Shown here one piece after another: positions 11,405-22,482 of a stretch of DNA of 64,000 nucleotides. The first letter of the stretch is position 1, and every line of letters begins with the position of its first letter. The notes under the pieces were generated by a model. That model did no database searches and was not told the origin of the DNA. It worked only from the letters and a program-made list of their open reading frames with translations. A program made the translations under genes and the position numbers. This DNA is from Paraconiothyrium sp. Pb-2020. Lineage: Eukaryota > Ascomycota > Dothideomycetes > Pleosporales > Didymosphaeriaceae. The DNA is taken from contig JAJUBI010000002.1 in assembly GCA_022419385.1 (NCBI GenBank), positions 4,092,001 to 4,156,000 on the forward strand. The letters are read 5' to 3'.

Positions 11405-14400
11405 GATACGGAGCCAGCATCATGGCTGTGGGACTCGATTCTCACATCTCAAACGAACCCAGCAGAAAAAATTTGTTGAGGTATCTGTCTAAGCGTTGGT
11501 GCGCGACATCGATTTGCAATGACACGTAACAACGGATCTCTATCCTGAAAGAGAAGCATGCGGGGGAGGTCCTGAGCATTTCGGCGGCGCTGACAAACGA
11601 ACAATGAATCAAAGCAGGACCCTCGATGAGAAATTGTTTGTGCATTATGAGCCTTACTATGTGTCCAGGCCTCGGTCCGTTTTCGGAGGTGCTCGGGATT
11701 GCTTCTTCGGCCCGAACGGCTTGGAACCGGCGAACTGATTAAGCATATTCCATGGACCACCCTGAAAGATGGGATTACTTGTACACAGATTTTGCCAGTG
11801 CCCGAGCATTCCAGCCACTCTCGCGCCCCTCATGGGCGATAAATTCGTTCGCAAGGTCCATACGTTTCGCAATAGCCCCAGTTTTGAGACGGGGCTCGCA
11901 GAAGATCTCCATCAGACCCATCTTTCAAGAGCATCGAAGTGCCGTACGAAGATCGGGGAAACCATGGGGATTTGGTCTCTTGCGAAACTGAAGACACCAG
12001 CTATAGGCGCAGTTGAGGATGAGGAAAAGGTGATGAGCATCGCCGCCACAGAAAGATCTTTGCGCACTCAAGCTACCGCGCTAACAAAAATGCGGCCGTC
12101 GGTGGAGGAGCAGCAATTTTCGCAAGGGTACCTCTGAGCTTCGCTCATTATCTATGTTGAAAAGGGCAGCGTTGTCCCTTGACAATTGCTCCGCGGCCTG
12201 TGCTCCCATAAGGATGTGCCATTGCGGTCCATTTTGGGAAGTCCTACAATAGACATCGAGCTTTGATCACGATGCTTGTCGTATTCTAACTACTTGACAG
12301 GGGACTTACTGTGCAGGCTTTGTGATATAATAGGGGCGGCGTGGAAGTAATAGGGTGTCAGTGCCAAACAATCACGAGAAGTTGATCATCTGATAGTGAA
12401 GATAACCACCACTGGAAGGCGCGTTCAAGGCCGCAAGAGCTTTCGAAGGAACTTTTCTCACGTAAGTCTCATTCACTTTGGCGGGAAAATATCCCTAAGA
12501 TCATGAATCGAAACTTGCGGTTTCCTTTTCCACAAACAGGGCAAGTTGCAGGAGATGGACCTGAATGGCGATACATATCATCACCGCAAGCTGCACACGA
12601 CCACGCAATCTCGAATTCGAGCGAACATGTCGAGCTCAGCAGACTAGTTGGTAAAGGCATGTGTCGAGACCGGGTGAATTTTGGCCTTGGGAAAACTGAC
12701 TGCGCGAGCATCAATCTCTCGAAAACAGGCAACAACACCATGCTACGACGAGGTTGCCTCCATTGAACGCCCTCCATAAACGAGCCAATGGTCTGTTTTG
12801 GTCGAAACATTACTCGGTTCGGGGTAGACTTTTAGACCCCAGTAAAGTCTGGGAAGAATGTGTGGCAGGATCAGTGAGATAGAAGGGGATTTTACAGATA
12901 TGCATGAGGGTGTTATCACGCTAGTTTGGACAAAGAATGCCGCAATGAATGGGTGCTGAACATCACCAAAACATCGGGGCAAAGACGGAGATCTGGAGGC
13001 ACATTCTCAAAGTCATGTAGCACTTGAGGCATGCACATGTGTCGGAAGAGCGTTTGGTCTTGCGAGCCATTGCTTTTGATAAAGGTCTGCTCCCAACGCG
13101 CATCATTTCAACCACCTTTTCAGACCTCGTCCACGAACATCGTTTGCCTGACATCTTGCCTGGAGAGTAAGCCTCGAATTCAAGGACATAGGGTGCTTTA
13201 GAATCTTTTCTTATGTCCAGAGAAAAGCAGAGCAGTGTGTGGTTAAGACTATGAAAGAGACAAGACGTCTATAGGCACTCAATCGCGTAGTTCCAGTTAG
13301 GAAACGTCCTCTTCGGGTGAAGGAGGTCATCGCTACCAAAAGAATTTTTCACATTCCAAAAGATAATGCGTGACGGTGAGGCTTCCCGAGGTCACAAGAT
13401 ATAGAGCGTTAGGTTTCGAGGGTGTGGTGTTCGATTTGTGGAATTTGGAGAAGAGATCCGTTTCCACATATAATTAGTGTGGTATACTTTTTAGAATGCT
13501 CTAAGAAAATTAGAAGTTTGTTTCTTTTGTTAGAGAGCATTTTATTCAACCACGGCGCTTGAATAATTTGTTTTTTGGTATCCTCCAAGCGTACCAGACG
13601 TAGTACGCATTGTAAGAAGAGATGTAGAGGGATAGGTAATATAGCCCAACCAAGTGCATCGTGTGAATCCCAGGAATGTTTATATTTGACATCAGAACAT
13701 CTTTTCGTAGCACGACGACCAGAACGCGCAAACAGGAAGACGCGCAGAAGACAGCCCATCAATGTTTCACAGACTACTTTTTGAAAGGCCCCCCACAGAC
13801 ATAGGTTTTTTGCAAAGAGTTTTTGACAGCAATTCCGCCACGGACATATTATGAGTGAGGATCCTGTTGTGGAAAAGGTCCCTCCGCCCACATGGGTTCG
13901 TTGTCCATTGTTTTAAGAACACCCCCCCACAATCATCTCTCGTTAGCCAGATATTTGACACCGGGTCTCCGCACATGGTATTGGTTTGTGGACATTCCGG
14001 GCTTTCAAGAAGAGGCAGAATACTGTGCAGTCTAGGAGAAAGTATCGGAAGGATAGTTATTCCAACACTAAAGCATGAGGTCGCTGTAGTTTGAGCATTA
14101 GGATCACCGCAAGAACGGAGTACTGGTAGCATGGCCAGTGAGCATAAAAATAAATTGAGCTTGCGAGAAGTGCTGCTCCGAAGCCATGTACTTTGTCGTA
14201 CTGGCCCTTGGTCGAGCCATTTGCGCATGCACTCCGAAATATAGTAGGAAAGTGCGTCCGCTCACATGGTCGGGTTTCTCCAGTATTTGTACATCCTTGA
14301 CGAACATTTGTTTTATCTGAATATTCTCTTGAGCCTCTCCAGAGCCATCGTTCCTTCCGCGTTCATTTTTGGCTCTGGGTAGTTGGTGAGTAGTGTGTCG

Positions 14401-15185
14401 TTCACGGGAGACAATCGCTGGTATTTATACGTGAAGACATAGCACGAGCCCTCGAGTTCGATGCGGAGACGCAGTGCTCGCCTAGATGTATACCGATTTA
14501 TGAACGAGCCACATTTACCCACCTAATCATGACTTCTGGTCTCACGACCATAGAATCTGGTGATAAGATTTCGAATACACGAGCACCCACCCATGCGAGC
14601 TGATGACATAACTTTTAGACGTCCCCGCGAACATACCACGGTTGACTCAGCGTTTGGACGGCCTCCATGTTGTTTATCCTCGCTCACTTAGAATCGTGCC
14701 ACACAACCATGAGCTACCAACAGCTCTTGTTTTAGACCACCTCGATAGCGAGGAGTGCTGCACGGCCTCAGAGCCGAAGCAAAGGGGAATTTATATACGA
14801 CCCAACGATCGCTGCTCCGCATGGCACGACACTGTGAACGATATCGATCAGTCCATGAGCTCATGATAGGACCGAAAAACCGCGCACATATTTCTAGTGA
14901 CCGCACTTTTGCAGGGCGCCAAACTCCCAGAAACATCGCAGGACCGAACGGGAACTTTTGGACCAGGCCGACCGAACACCCACATCTCTCGGTGGTCGGG
15001 GCTTTTTAATAGGCCGTCCACGCACATGCGCTCGAGACTCCATGGTTTTTAGACAATCCCAACACATCTTTGTATTTGCCGTTCTTTAGACCCTTTCTAA
15101 GAAGAGAGAAGTAGTGTACCGACGAAGAGAGAGAGCTATGAGGGTTTTTATACGCAAAATGTTAGCGCAAGCTCCCAGGGTTTTG

Positions 15186-15380
15186 ATGGTGATGAGCATC
15201 ACCGCGCTCAAGGACCTTATCCCTAGCATGGACAACTAGATTCCGCCTCGACGCTTCCTAGATAGCCCAGCATGGATCTGGAAGCTCATAAGCATCGCAA
15301 AAACGAGAATACTTGACCCCGACTGGCTTGTGGACGCTTGGAAATATCGACTCGTTGAAAAGCACAAGTATATACACTAG
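15186..15380 (+). pseudogene. BRCT-like C-terminal fragment (relic)
   Basis: A plus-strand frame of 65 codons is interrupted by TAG at 15237-15239. The part after the stop reads SPAWIWKLISIAKTRILDP then DWLVDAWKYRLVEKHKYIH and ends at TAG. The pattern of a hydrophobic residue, Pro, Asp-Trp-Leu-x-Asp-x-Trp resembles the last helix of BRCT domains, where the conserved Trp sits. No upstream start or intact domain was found, so this is either a decayed gene end or chance similarity. Confidence 0.25.
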
Positions 15381-15463
15381 AAGTCAAGTACAAGTCTCAG
15401 CGACAGTGAAGTGCTCGCTTCACTCTTCAGAATCCCAGAATATCACCCTCTTTCCCCTCGCTT

Positions 15464-16133
15464 CTACCCAAGTCTGTTCGCCCCGGTCCTCAAGCTCAAC
15501 CCGACAACATCACCAGTTCCGCTCTTGTCCAGCGCAGCCCAAATCGCTAATATAGCCCCCACACCCGTTATCGCTGTCCTAACCAGATGTGCCTTCGTCC
15601 ACCGGTCGATCAGCGCCTTGGTTGTCTCTTCCTGCGCAACGCCAACCTCTGCCTTCTCATCCAGCGCGAGCGCATCAGCCTTTTCGAACAGCTTATCGTT
15701 GATCGGCTTGAGGAACAGGATCGTGAACGGGATAATAGATGGGAAAATGAGAGTAGCGGCGGTGTTGAGCTTGCAGGGGAGGGAGGCGGGGTCCTCTGTT
15801 TTCACGTTAGCGAGACGTTGAGTACGAGGAAGGGGGGACACGCACGGTGATACGCGACGTAGCCGGTGCATGCGGCGGCGATGACGCTGCAGCCGATGCC
15901 GAAGGGCTTTGCAAGGTTGTATACTTTGGCCCATTGGCGTGCGGCGAGAGGGGAGGGAGCCTCCATGACGGCGGGGATCGCAACGAAGGCGAGGGTTGCG
16001 TTGGCGCCGAGGAGGTAGGTTGATGCTGTGATTCCCACACTGGTACTCAATTAGTTGTGCTATTCTTGAGCAGTTGAGGGCATTCGCACGCTTGGGCGAT
16101 GAAAAGCCCCGAGGGAGAGTCTGTTGTTGCCAT
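15464..16133 (-). CDS. DUF1772 (anthrone-oxygenase-like) membrane protein
   Basis: Three exons (16090-16133, 15846-16039, 15464-15795) join in frame to 189 residues beginning MATTDSPSGLFIAQAVGITA. The protein has the DUF1772 layout: an N-terminal membrane helix with GITASTYLLGAN, a second helix around GIGCSVIAAACTGYVAYH, a PSIIPFTILFLKPINDKLFE segment, and a C-terminal helix after the RWTKAHLVRT motif. DUF1772 proteins include anthrone oxygenases of polyketide pathways, but most fungal members have no known substrate. No polyketide synthase is visible nearby, so a general membrane role is as likely. Introns are 16040-16089 (donor GTGCGA) and 15796-15845 (donor GTGCGT). The gene is divergent from the DUF7053 gene. 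Confidence 0.85.
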
Positions 16134-16762
16134 TGTGAGTAGCTGGAGGTTAGAAATGGAGATTAGTTAAGATGTGTAGGAAGAGCAGCTCTACGGCGCA
16201 AAGGACAAAGAACTACATATAGCTCCCTTGGTTGCCTGGGACCTTTACTGGATCTTGGCTGGTGTGAGATCATTCGAGCTTAGAGCTTCACGGAGGTCGG
16301 CACGGAGCAGTCACCGCGCGTCGGGCGATGTCACTGTGACCCCATAATTTGGTTTATCTCACCAAAACCCGCAAAAACCGTGCGATATTGTAACGGGCTT
16401 TGAATCGACCTTCCGTCTCAATGTGCATAGCGGAGCTGAGGCGGATTTTATGAAATCGCGAGCACCCTCAGTCATGGTCGGCTTTATTGCCTCAAAAGCG
16501 TCGCGCACATGAAACGAGCGCGTCGGGAACGCATGCGGAGAGACAGATGGCTCCCTCAAATGCACACGTCGATCCTTTGAACCTAAACTAACTCATTGTT
16601 CGCGCTATACGTGGTGTATTCAATCAGAACGGAGGCTGAAATCTGTAGACGTCAGCTACATTCTGAACATCTGGGCACAGCCACACACACGAGTTGCCTT
16701 GGCTGCGGAGAGAGAGCATACGGTCGAACAACCGCCGATTCGAGCTTCAACATCAACGAAAC
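16134..16762. other. Divergent promoter region
   Basis: Shared upstream region of the minus-strand DUF1772 gene and the plus-strand DUF7053 gene (629 bp). It contains only short frames. No clear TATA box or repeated operator was seen. Confidence 0.5.
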
Positions 16763-17349
16763 ATGTTCTGTAAGTCAGCGTCAATTGTGCGGCCCTGCGT
16801 CGAGCTGACCGTCAAGCCTTCAACACAACGGCAAAGTTGCATCACGTTACGCCGCTTCCCACGGGAACCACGTTCGATGCAGCGATCGAGAAGCTCCAAA
16901 ATCATGACTTATTGATTCGGCTCGACCCTGAGTTACACTCCTACGAGACACTGCCCTCGGACGATGCTGCGCCGGACACGAAGCGGTACAAGGTGACGGA
17001 TCATATGCACGCATTACCAAAGGGCTTGTGGGACTCGACGGTGACGTTCGAATCGCAGATCACCAACACAGAAGACGGCGTGCTATGGGTGATCAAGGCT
17101 CCGCTGGGGCTGGTGCAGCAGACCAAATGGACAATAGCGAGGAGCGGGGATGTAGGCAAGGGCAAGGAAAAAGCTGCAGACGATGGCGTGTCGGCGGAGG
17201 AGAAGAATGAATGGAGTCTAGTAGAAGAGGTCGAGATCAAAGCGTCACGGCTGTTGGTTGGGACTGTGAAGGGGAAGTGCGAGGAGAACTGGAGAGGCAT
17301 CCACAGCAGGTTTGTAGGGCATCTGCAGGGCGTCGCCGTGAAGGCTTGA
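16763..17349 (+). CDS. DUF7053-family protein
   Basis: A tiny first exon, 16763-16769 (ATG TTC T), is joined across a 47-nt intron (16770-16816, donor GTAAGT, acceptor CAAG) to 16817-17349, giving 179 residues that start MFSFNTTAKLHHVTPLP. This solution keeps the frame and reproduces the family pattern: a β-strand-like N-terminus, then 'TPLPTGTTFDAAIEKLQNHDLLIRLDP', a central YKVTDHMHALPKG segment, and a C-terminal WRGIHSRFVGHL stretch (a START/SRPBCC-like ligand fold is usually suggested for the family). Function is unknown. There is no signal peptide, so it is presumably cytosolic. Without the mini-exon the frame has no ATG at its beginning, which supports the spliced model. Confidence 0.8.
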
Positions 17350-18583
17350 AAGATGGCTTGGGCGAGACGGGGCATCGATGGCGCATGTGGACAGGCTTCT
17401 AGGCGTTCTACGAGACTTCTACTCCTCAGCTCCGTTCCTCTTGCACCGGCACAGCGCACTCTCACAGCCCCCACCTTCCCAAAGAGGCGGACAACGGCAC
17501 AGCTGCTGATCGCTTGGGTTCAGACTCAGCGAGCTTGGCTGCCCTTCTCTCCGTCTGCGCTGGTTATCAGCCCAGGAGGCCAGTTGACCATTTGACCGTT
17601 GCGTGATGGTGTTTGGAGATAACGAAAGATGGCCTCATTCGAAGCACTTCTGATAAGGCGCCATGTGGCCTTCAACAGCTGCTGCGCAAGGCCCCAGGGA
17701 GGGGTGCATCGTCGGCGGAACGTACCCCGTAGGACTATGTGGAGCTGGCACTGGCGAGAGGCGACTTTGCGGCGCCGTTGGTTCTTCGGCAGCGTGTTTC
17801 ACGCCCAGCTCGCCCGCTGCCGGTCCAGATTGGCGGGTTTGGCGTGCATTGGGCAGCTGAGGTTGGCGATTGTTTTCCCTGCATATGGGGCGCACAGGGG
17901 TGCCGCAGCGGACGGACAGCAAACAACGCGCTCGCCCGGCCTTCCGCCGCGATGGAGTCTGCTACAGACGGTGCCTCCACGAGAAGCGTGGTGTTGGCGC
18001 ACTGTTTCAGTGCAAAGGAGGGCGGGTGGCAGTTGGGATGGTCGCTTGACCTTCTCCACGTGCCTGTCGCGACGAGCCGCGGCGGCTCATGACCCATATC
18101 GATAAGATAACCCACTGGATCCCCGCGTCGTGGCCCGCAGCGCGAGCTGTACACCCGCATATCATAGACGTGCTCGCTGCTCTGTATCCGTCGTTGTTGA
18201 AGTAGGCCTCCGAGCTCTAGATGATCTTTTCTCTCTGTCCAGCGCTCGCCTTTGCAAGCTACGCTGTCTAGCCTCACGTTCCCGCAGGTCAGCGCTGATC
18301 CACGCCCCCGCATCCAACCCACTGCCAGCACGGGCTAGAACGCTTAGTACATACCGCCGCGCAGTGTGGTCAAAACCGCTCACCCGCCCGGCACAAGGTT
18401 TGCGGTAGACGGATTCCTCGCTCGTTTTTCTTCCGTTCCCCGGCGACTGTTACCGTCCGGTGCTTCGCCAAGTTCATTTGTTGGCAAGCCTCAAGGTACC
18501 ATCGTGCACAGCATTGTGCTTCCACTTCCCCGCGTCCGACCCGCCCAACCTTCTTCCATTCCCGACATCGTCCACGCGTCACC
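17350..18583. other. GC-rich intergenic region upstream of the F-box gene
   Basis: Overlapping frames on both strands (for example plus 17629-18105 and minus 17735-18331) are products of high GC content. They lack domain signatures and none is favoured. The last 200 bp before 18584 is C/T-rich and leader-like. Confidence 0.5.
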
Positions 18584-20689
18584 ATGGAGCCATTGTCAAT
18601 CGACTCCGTCGTGGTGAACACTTCCGGTGACTTGACCCCGAGCGGTCCACCTACCCCGACCGAAGCCATTCAAATCGACCGACCGAAGCTGAAGGGCCGC
18701 CAGCGCCTCCTACATGGGTTACAACGGATGGGCTCGTCACCCAGCCTAGCTGGTCTGAGCAGGTCTCGTTCGCACAGCATGAGAGCCACAGGGAAAGCTT
18801 CAATGTCGTGCGTGTCGCTGGCATCGGGTGCATCGCCCTACGCTCAGTCGTACGGCAGCTCCTACTCCTCGGAGCTTTCGGCTGGCTTCTCCACAGCTCC
18901 CACTTCGGTCGCCAATAGCCCCCCGGGAAGCCCTCTGTATGATGAGAGGGCGCGCTTTCGAATGTTCAGCCCCGATGGCCCATCTTCTGTGCCTCTGCCT
19001 GCCGAGTTTCGGCCCTTTACCAAGGATGGCTTCGAGGCCGACGGCGACTACTTCTCGCAGCCCATCCAGAAGCGGGTGCAACCAAGACCAAACTTCAACT
19101 TTTGGTCCGACATGCCCGCCGAGATCCGCATGCAGATCTTGCGATACCTTGAACCGAAAGAAATCGTACGATGTTCCGCTGTTTCAAAGACATGGCACTC
19201 CATGTGCTTCGATGGTCAACTCTGGAGCGATTTGGATACCTCTGGATTCTATCGCGATATTACTGCCGATGCTTTGGTCAACATCATCACCGCAGCTGGA
19301 CCGTTTGTGCGCGACCTCAACCTTCGCGGATGCGTGCAGTTGAGAGAGCAATGGGGCAATAAGGGCCTCATTGATGCCTGCCGAAATCTGGAGAACTTTT
19401 CCCTAGAAGGATGCCGCATTGACAGGACCTCGATTCATTGCTTCTTACTGCAGAACAAGTCTCTGGTACACGTCAACCTGTCAGGTCTGGCCGGTGCGAC
19501 GAATGCAGCCATGAAGATTTTGGCCAACCACTGCCCACGCGTGGAGCATCTCAACGTGTCGTGGTGCAACAACATCGACACTAGGGGTCTTCGTAAAGTC
19601 GTCGAAAACTGTCCGAAGCTGAAAGATTTGCGTGCCGGAGAGGTACGCGGCTGGGATGACGTTGACTTCATGACTGAGCTCTTCAAGCGCAACACCCTAG
19701 AAAGGCTTGTTCTCATGAACTGCGACAGCCTCAACGATGACTCGCTCGCTGCACTCGTTGAAGGCATCGATGCCGAGGTCGATGTTCTTACTGACCGACC
19801 CATTGTTTCGCCGCGACGACTGAAACACTTGGACCTTACACGATGTCGTGGAATCACGGATGTGGGCGTGAAGAAGTTGGCAGGGAATGTGCCTTTCTTG
19901 GAAGGAATCCAGCTGTCCAAATGCCATGGCTTGACCGATGACGCTTTTACTACAGTACTACCTACGCTCCCGGTGCTTACTCATTTGGATATCGAAGAGC
20001 TGGATGGACTGACGAACGAGGTGCTGAAGACACTTGCTTCCACCGTCTGCGCACCTCACCTCCGACACCTCTGCATCTCGTACTGCGAGTCACTGGGCGA
20101 TGCCGGGATGCTGCCGGTCCTCAAAGCATGTACAAATCTTTGCTCGTTGGAAATGGACAACACCCGAATTTCAGACCTTGTTCTTGCGGAAGCCGCGTCG
20201 TGCATACGTACGCGCAATCGCCATGCGCGAGCACTGACTAGCTCCGAGCGCCCTAACGTCGGTCTGCGCATTGTGGCCTACGACTGTGCAAATGTGACCT
20301 GGACTGGTGTTCGCGAAGTGCTGTCCCGTAACGCAGAGATCTCGCGACCGTCGCCTGGTTCGCTGTTAAACACGCCTTCCTACCCGCGAGAAATAATCGG
20401 CCTCAAATGCTTCTACAATTGGCAACCCACAGTCGAAGAGCACACCAAGCGCGTCTTGAGAGGCGACTTTGCCGCTGCCGCACGTCTGGAGCGCAAGTGG
20501 GCTGACTGGATGATGCTGAACGAGGAGGCTGGTGTAGGCGGAGCTGGCGCTCGACGCCGACGAAGACGCGCACGCGAAGCCCAGATGATGCATGCTGATG
20601 AGGAAGAAGGCGGTATCGGTGTGGGCACCGGTGGTGTGGGCCGTCGCCGTCGTGCTCGGAGTGGCCCTGGAGGCTGCAGTGTGATGTGA
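18584..20689 (+). CDS. F-box / leucine-rich-repeat protein with CaaX terminus
   Basis: Substrate receptor of an SCF ubiquitin ligase. It is a single exon of 701 residues. Residues 1-165 are Ser/Pro-rich and disordered. An F-box follows at about 170-215 (DMPAEIRMQILRYLEPKEIVRCSAVSKTW). Then come about ten cysteine-containing LRRs at 230-540 (LNLRGCVQLREQWG, LNVSWCNNIDTRG, LDLTRCRGITDVG, CISYCESLGDAG). The layout matches fungal Grr1/Pof2-like and animal FBXL2/FBXL20-like proteins. The tail has Arg-rich segments, an acidic patch and a Gly-rich stretch, and it ends ...GGCSVM. This final CSVM fits a CaaX prenylation box, next to basic residues that would help membrane binding. Prenylated FBXL2 is the known precedent. 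Prenylation here is inference. Confidence 0.93.
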   Translation: MEPLSIDSVVVNTSGDLTPSGPPTPTEAIQIDRPKLKGRQRLLHGLQRMGSSPSLAGLSRSRSHSMRATGKASMSCVSLASGASPYAQSYGSSYSSELSAGFSTAPTSVANSPPGSPLYDERARFRMFSPDGPSSVPLPAEFRPFTKDGFEADGDYFSQPIQKRVQPRPNFNFWSDMPAEIRMQILRYLEPKEIVRCSAVSKTWHSMCFDGQLWSDLDTSGFYRDITADALVNIITAAGPFVRDLNLRGCVQLREQWGNKGLIDACRNLENFSLEGCRIDRTSIHCFLLQNKSLVHVNLSGLAGATNAAMKILANHCPRVEHLNVSWCNNIDTRGLRKVVENCPKLKDLRAGEVRGWDDVDFMTELFKRNTLERLVLMNCDSLNDDSLAALVEGIDAEVDVLTDRPIVSPRRLKHLDLTRCRGITDVGVKKLAGNVPFLEGIQLSKCHGLTDDAFTTVLPTLPVLTHLDIEELDGLTNEVLKTLASTVCAPHLRHLCISYCESLGDAGMLPVLKACTNLCSLEMDNTRISDLVLAEAASCIRTRNRHARALTSSERPNVGLRIVAYDCANVTWTGVREVLSRNAEISRPSPGSLLNTPSYPREIIGLKCFYNWQPTVEEHTKRVLRGDFAAAARLERKWADWMMLNEEAGVGGAGARRRRRRAREAQMMHADEEEGGIGVGTGGVGRRRRARSGPGGCSVM

Positions 20690-21290
20690 GCAACAGTCCT
20701 GGGCTTCTTCACTTTTCTTCTCTTCCATTTCTTGTTTAAATCTTCTTTGAAAGCCGCGAGTCTTTTTGCATGTGGTCGGCAGGATGGATATCTTGCGGCC
20801 TCCGTCCTTCGCAATTGTTCGTTCATATCGCCATCATATCTCCTATGTGCTCGCTTTTCTTTGTTATTACAGGGCGTACGGGTTGTATACATTTGTATAG
20901 GCGCAGGTTAGAGGTCGAGTGATCCACTCCCTTATCGTTGAGATTATATATAGCGGATGAATAGCTTTCGTACTGAAACACACACGTCAGGCTAAACCAC
21001 GGCTGCGTATGACAATTTGACTCTGTGCACATCGTGTGCTTCCTCTTACTATCAACCTGTACCCAATGATAGCATATCAATCAGTCACAGCAGCACTTAT
21101 TATAGTGCAGGCGCCTTGGTTACGGCCTCGGGGCCCCGAGGCCCCATGGCGCACGTGATATATGTTCCCCGAAAAGGCATGGTCGCTCCGTCTCGAACGA
21201 GCCGCCACTAACACTGCACTATCATACAACTACATCAAGATACGACGACATCAGAGATAAACATCGCCTTTGGCAGGTACGATACCGAAG
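20690..21290. other. 3' UTR / promoter interval
   Basis: The 3' region of the F-box gene (T-rich, with likely poly(A) signals around 20720-20760) is followed by the promoter of the ALKBH6 gene. It contains the perfect GC palindrome listed separately. Confidence 0.5.
21124..21143. promoter_or_regulatory. 20-bp perfect GC palindrome
   Basis: The half-site GGCCTCGGGG is followed immediately by its exact reverse complement CCCCGAGGCC. It lies about 150 bp upstream of the ALKBH6 start and could be a dimeric transcription-factor site. The CGG/CCG cores resemble zinc-cluster targets. It could also be a chance GC-rich hairpin. Confidence 0.4.
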
Positions 21291-22114
21291 ATGAACTTAC
21301 CAAATGGACGTACAAAGCTTGAAGTTTTCAAGATCGCGTCGTTGCCACCTGAAATTTACTACATCCCAAACTTCATCACGGCCGAAGAAGAGGCCTCGAT
21401 CTTGGACAAGGTATGCATACACCATATAATGCGAGCAGCATCCCAAACTCCCGACATCTACCCTATCCTTTTTGTCCTACTAACGCACCGCAGATTCCAT
21501 CCAACCGCTGGATAACCCTTTCCCACCGACGCCTCCAAGCGCACCCCTCCACCCTCACAAAGAACAACACCCTCCTCGGTGCACCCTTGCCTTCTTATCT
21601 TCTCGACTCCATCATGGAGCGATTCAAGCAACTAGGCATTTTCGACGCCACTCCGCACAGTCGGCCTAATCACGTGCTCATCAACGAGTACAGGAAGGGA
21701 GAGGGCATCATGCCGCACGAAGACGGCGCTGCGTATGCGCCTGTCGTCGCGACCGTGAGTCTGGGTGCAAGTATCTGTTTGGAGATCACGGGAAAGGGTT
21801 CCTCCGATCCTCAAGATTCTACGACTGAAGAAGAGGAGTCTGTGTACGCCATCCCGACTCGCATTCTGCAGGAACGGAGGAGTCTGCTTGTTACTACGGA
21901 AGCGGCGTATAGTGATTTGCTGCACGGGATTGCGGCTGTGGAGGTTGACGAGGGACTGAGCGAGGAGACAGTGGCGAATTGGGGGCTCTTGGGGGATAGG
22001 AGTATTTTCGAGGATGGGAGGAATGAGAGGGCGACGAGGGTGAGCTTGACGTATAGGGATGTGCTGAAGGTTAGTAGTGCGGCCTCAAAGATTCTGGGGA
22101 CGAGTAGGCGGTGA
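21291..22114 (+). CDS. ALKBH6: AlkB homologue 6-type Fe(II)/2-oxoglutarate dioxygenase
   Basis: Two exons (21291-21410, 21494-22114) join at LDK|IPSNRW to give 246 residues. The conserved N-terminal segment YYIPNFITAEEEASILDKIP and the WITLSHRRLQ segment match ALKBH6-like proteins. The metal ligands fit HxD...H: H and D in MPHEDGAAYAP, and the distal H in DLLHGI. The 2-oxoglutarate-binding Arg is in RVSLTYRDV, and the NEY motif (LINEYRKGEGI) is present. The likely role is oxidative demethylation of nucleic acid or protein, but the substrate of ALKBH6 is not settled. The intron (21411-21493) has donor GTATGC and an acceptor in CGCAG. The first ATG after the stop-rich leader is at 21291. Confidence 0.92.
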
Positions 22115-22482
22115 GGTGTCTGGAGGTTGTTGCGCGGCGACCGGCAGGTTACGTGATGGTCAAGTGGTGGTTGACACGGATGAGTACACGAGCGTGGGAA
22201 GTTGCCTTATCTGCACGAGTGAATGTAGGCCCTTACACCTGACGCATGGGGCTATCCCGGATAGATTCACCAGAGCACTGTGCATAATCACTGATACATG
22301 AACCCAAGCCACTGCAGTTGTTCAGCTCATCACCTACTTCAACACCCTGATCTCACCCATAGATCATCAACTGGCCGCACAACGCATTTGTCATCCATCC
22401 ACGCCCCTCTCCCGGTAGGTAACGCCATCACTAATGCTGTACAAATTGCTCACGAACTTTAGCTACATCATCGTATTGACGT
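22115..22482. other. Short intergenic interval
   Basis: Holds the 3' end of the ALKBH6 gene and the promoter of the following coiled-coil gene. Nothing else is seen. Confidence 0.4.

Larger units (their letters stand above)
11323..15463. other. Gene-poor, possibly decayed region
   Basis: About 4.1 kb with no intact gene that I can defend. Short frames on both strands (for example minus 12469-12810 with a CxxC...CxxC zinc-ribbon-like segment, minus 14313-14522, plus 11769-12137) look protein-like in parts but cannot be joined into a known family. The only recognisable fragment is the BRCT-like piece at 15186-15380. The pattern suggests old degraded coding sequence rather than ordinary promoter DNA. 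Confidence 0.4.

Noticed and set aside
13409..14228. Two adjacent minus-strand frames of about 155 codons
   Set aside because: Low-complexity, hydrophobic mixtures without a start context, motif or splice sites joining them.
17735..18331. 198-codon minus-strand frame and overlapping plus frames
   Set aside because: GC-rich promoter DNA with mutually overlapping frames and no recognisable protein.
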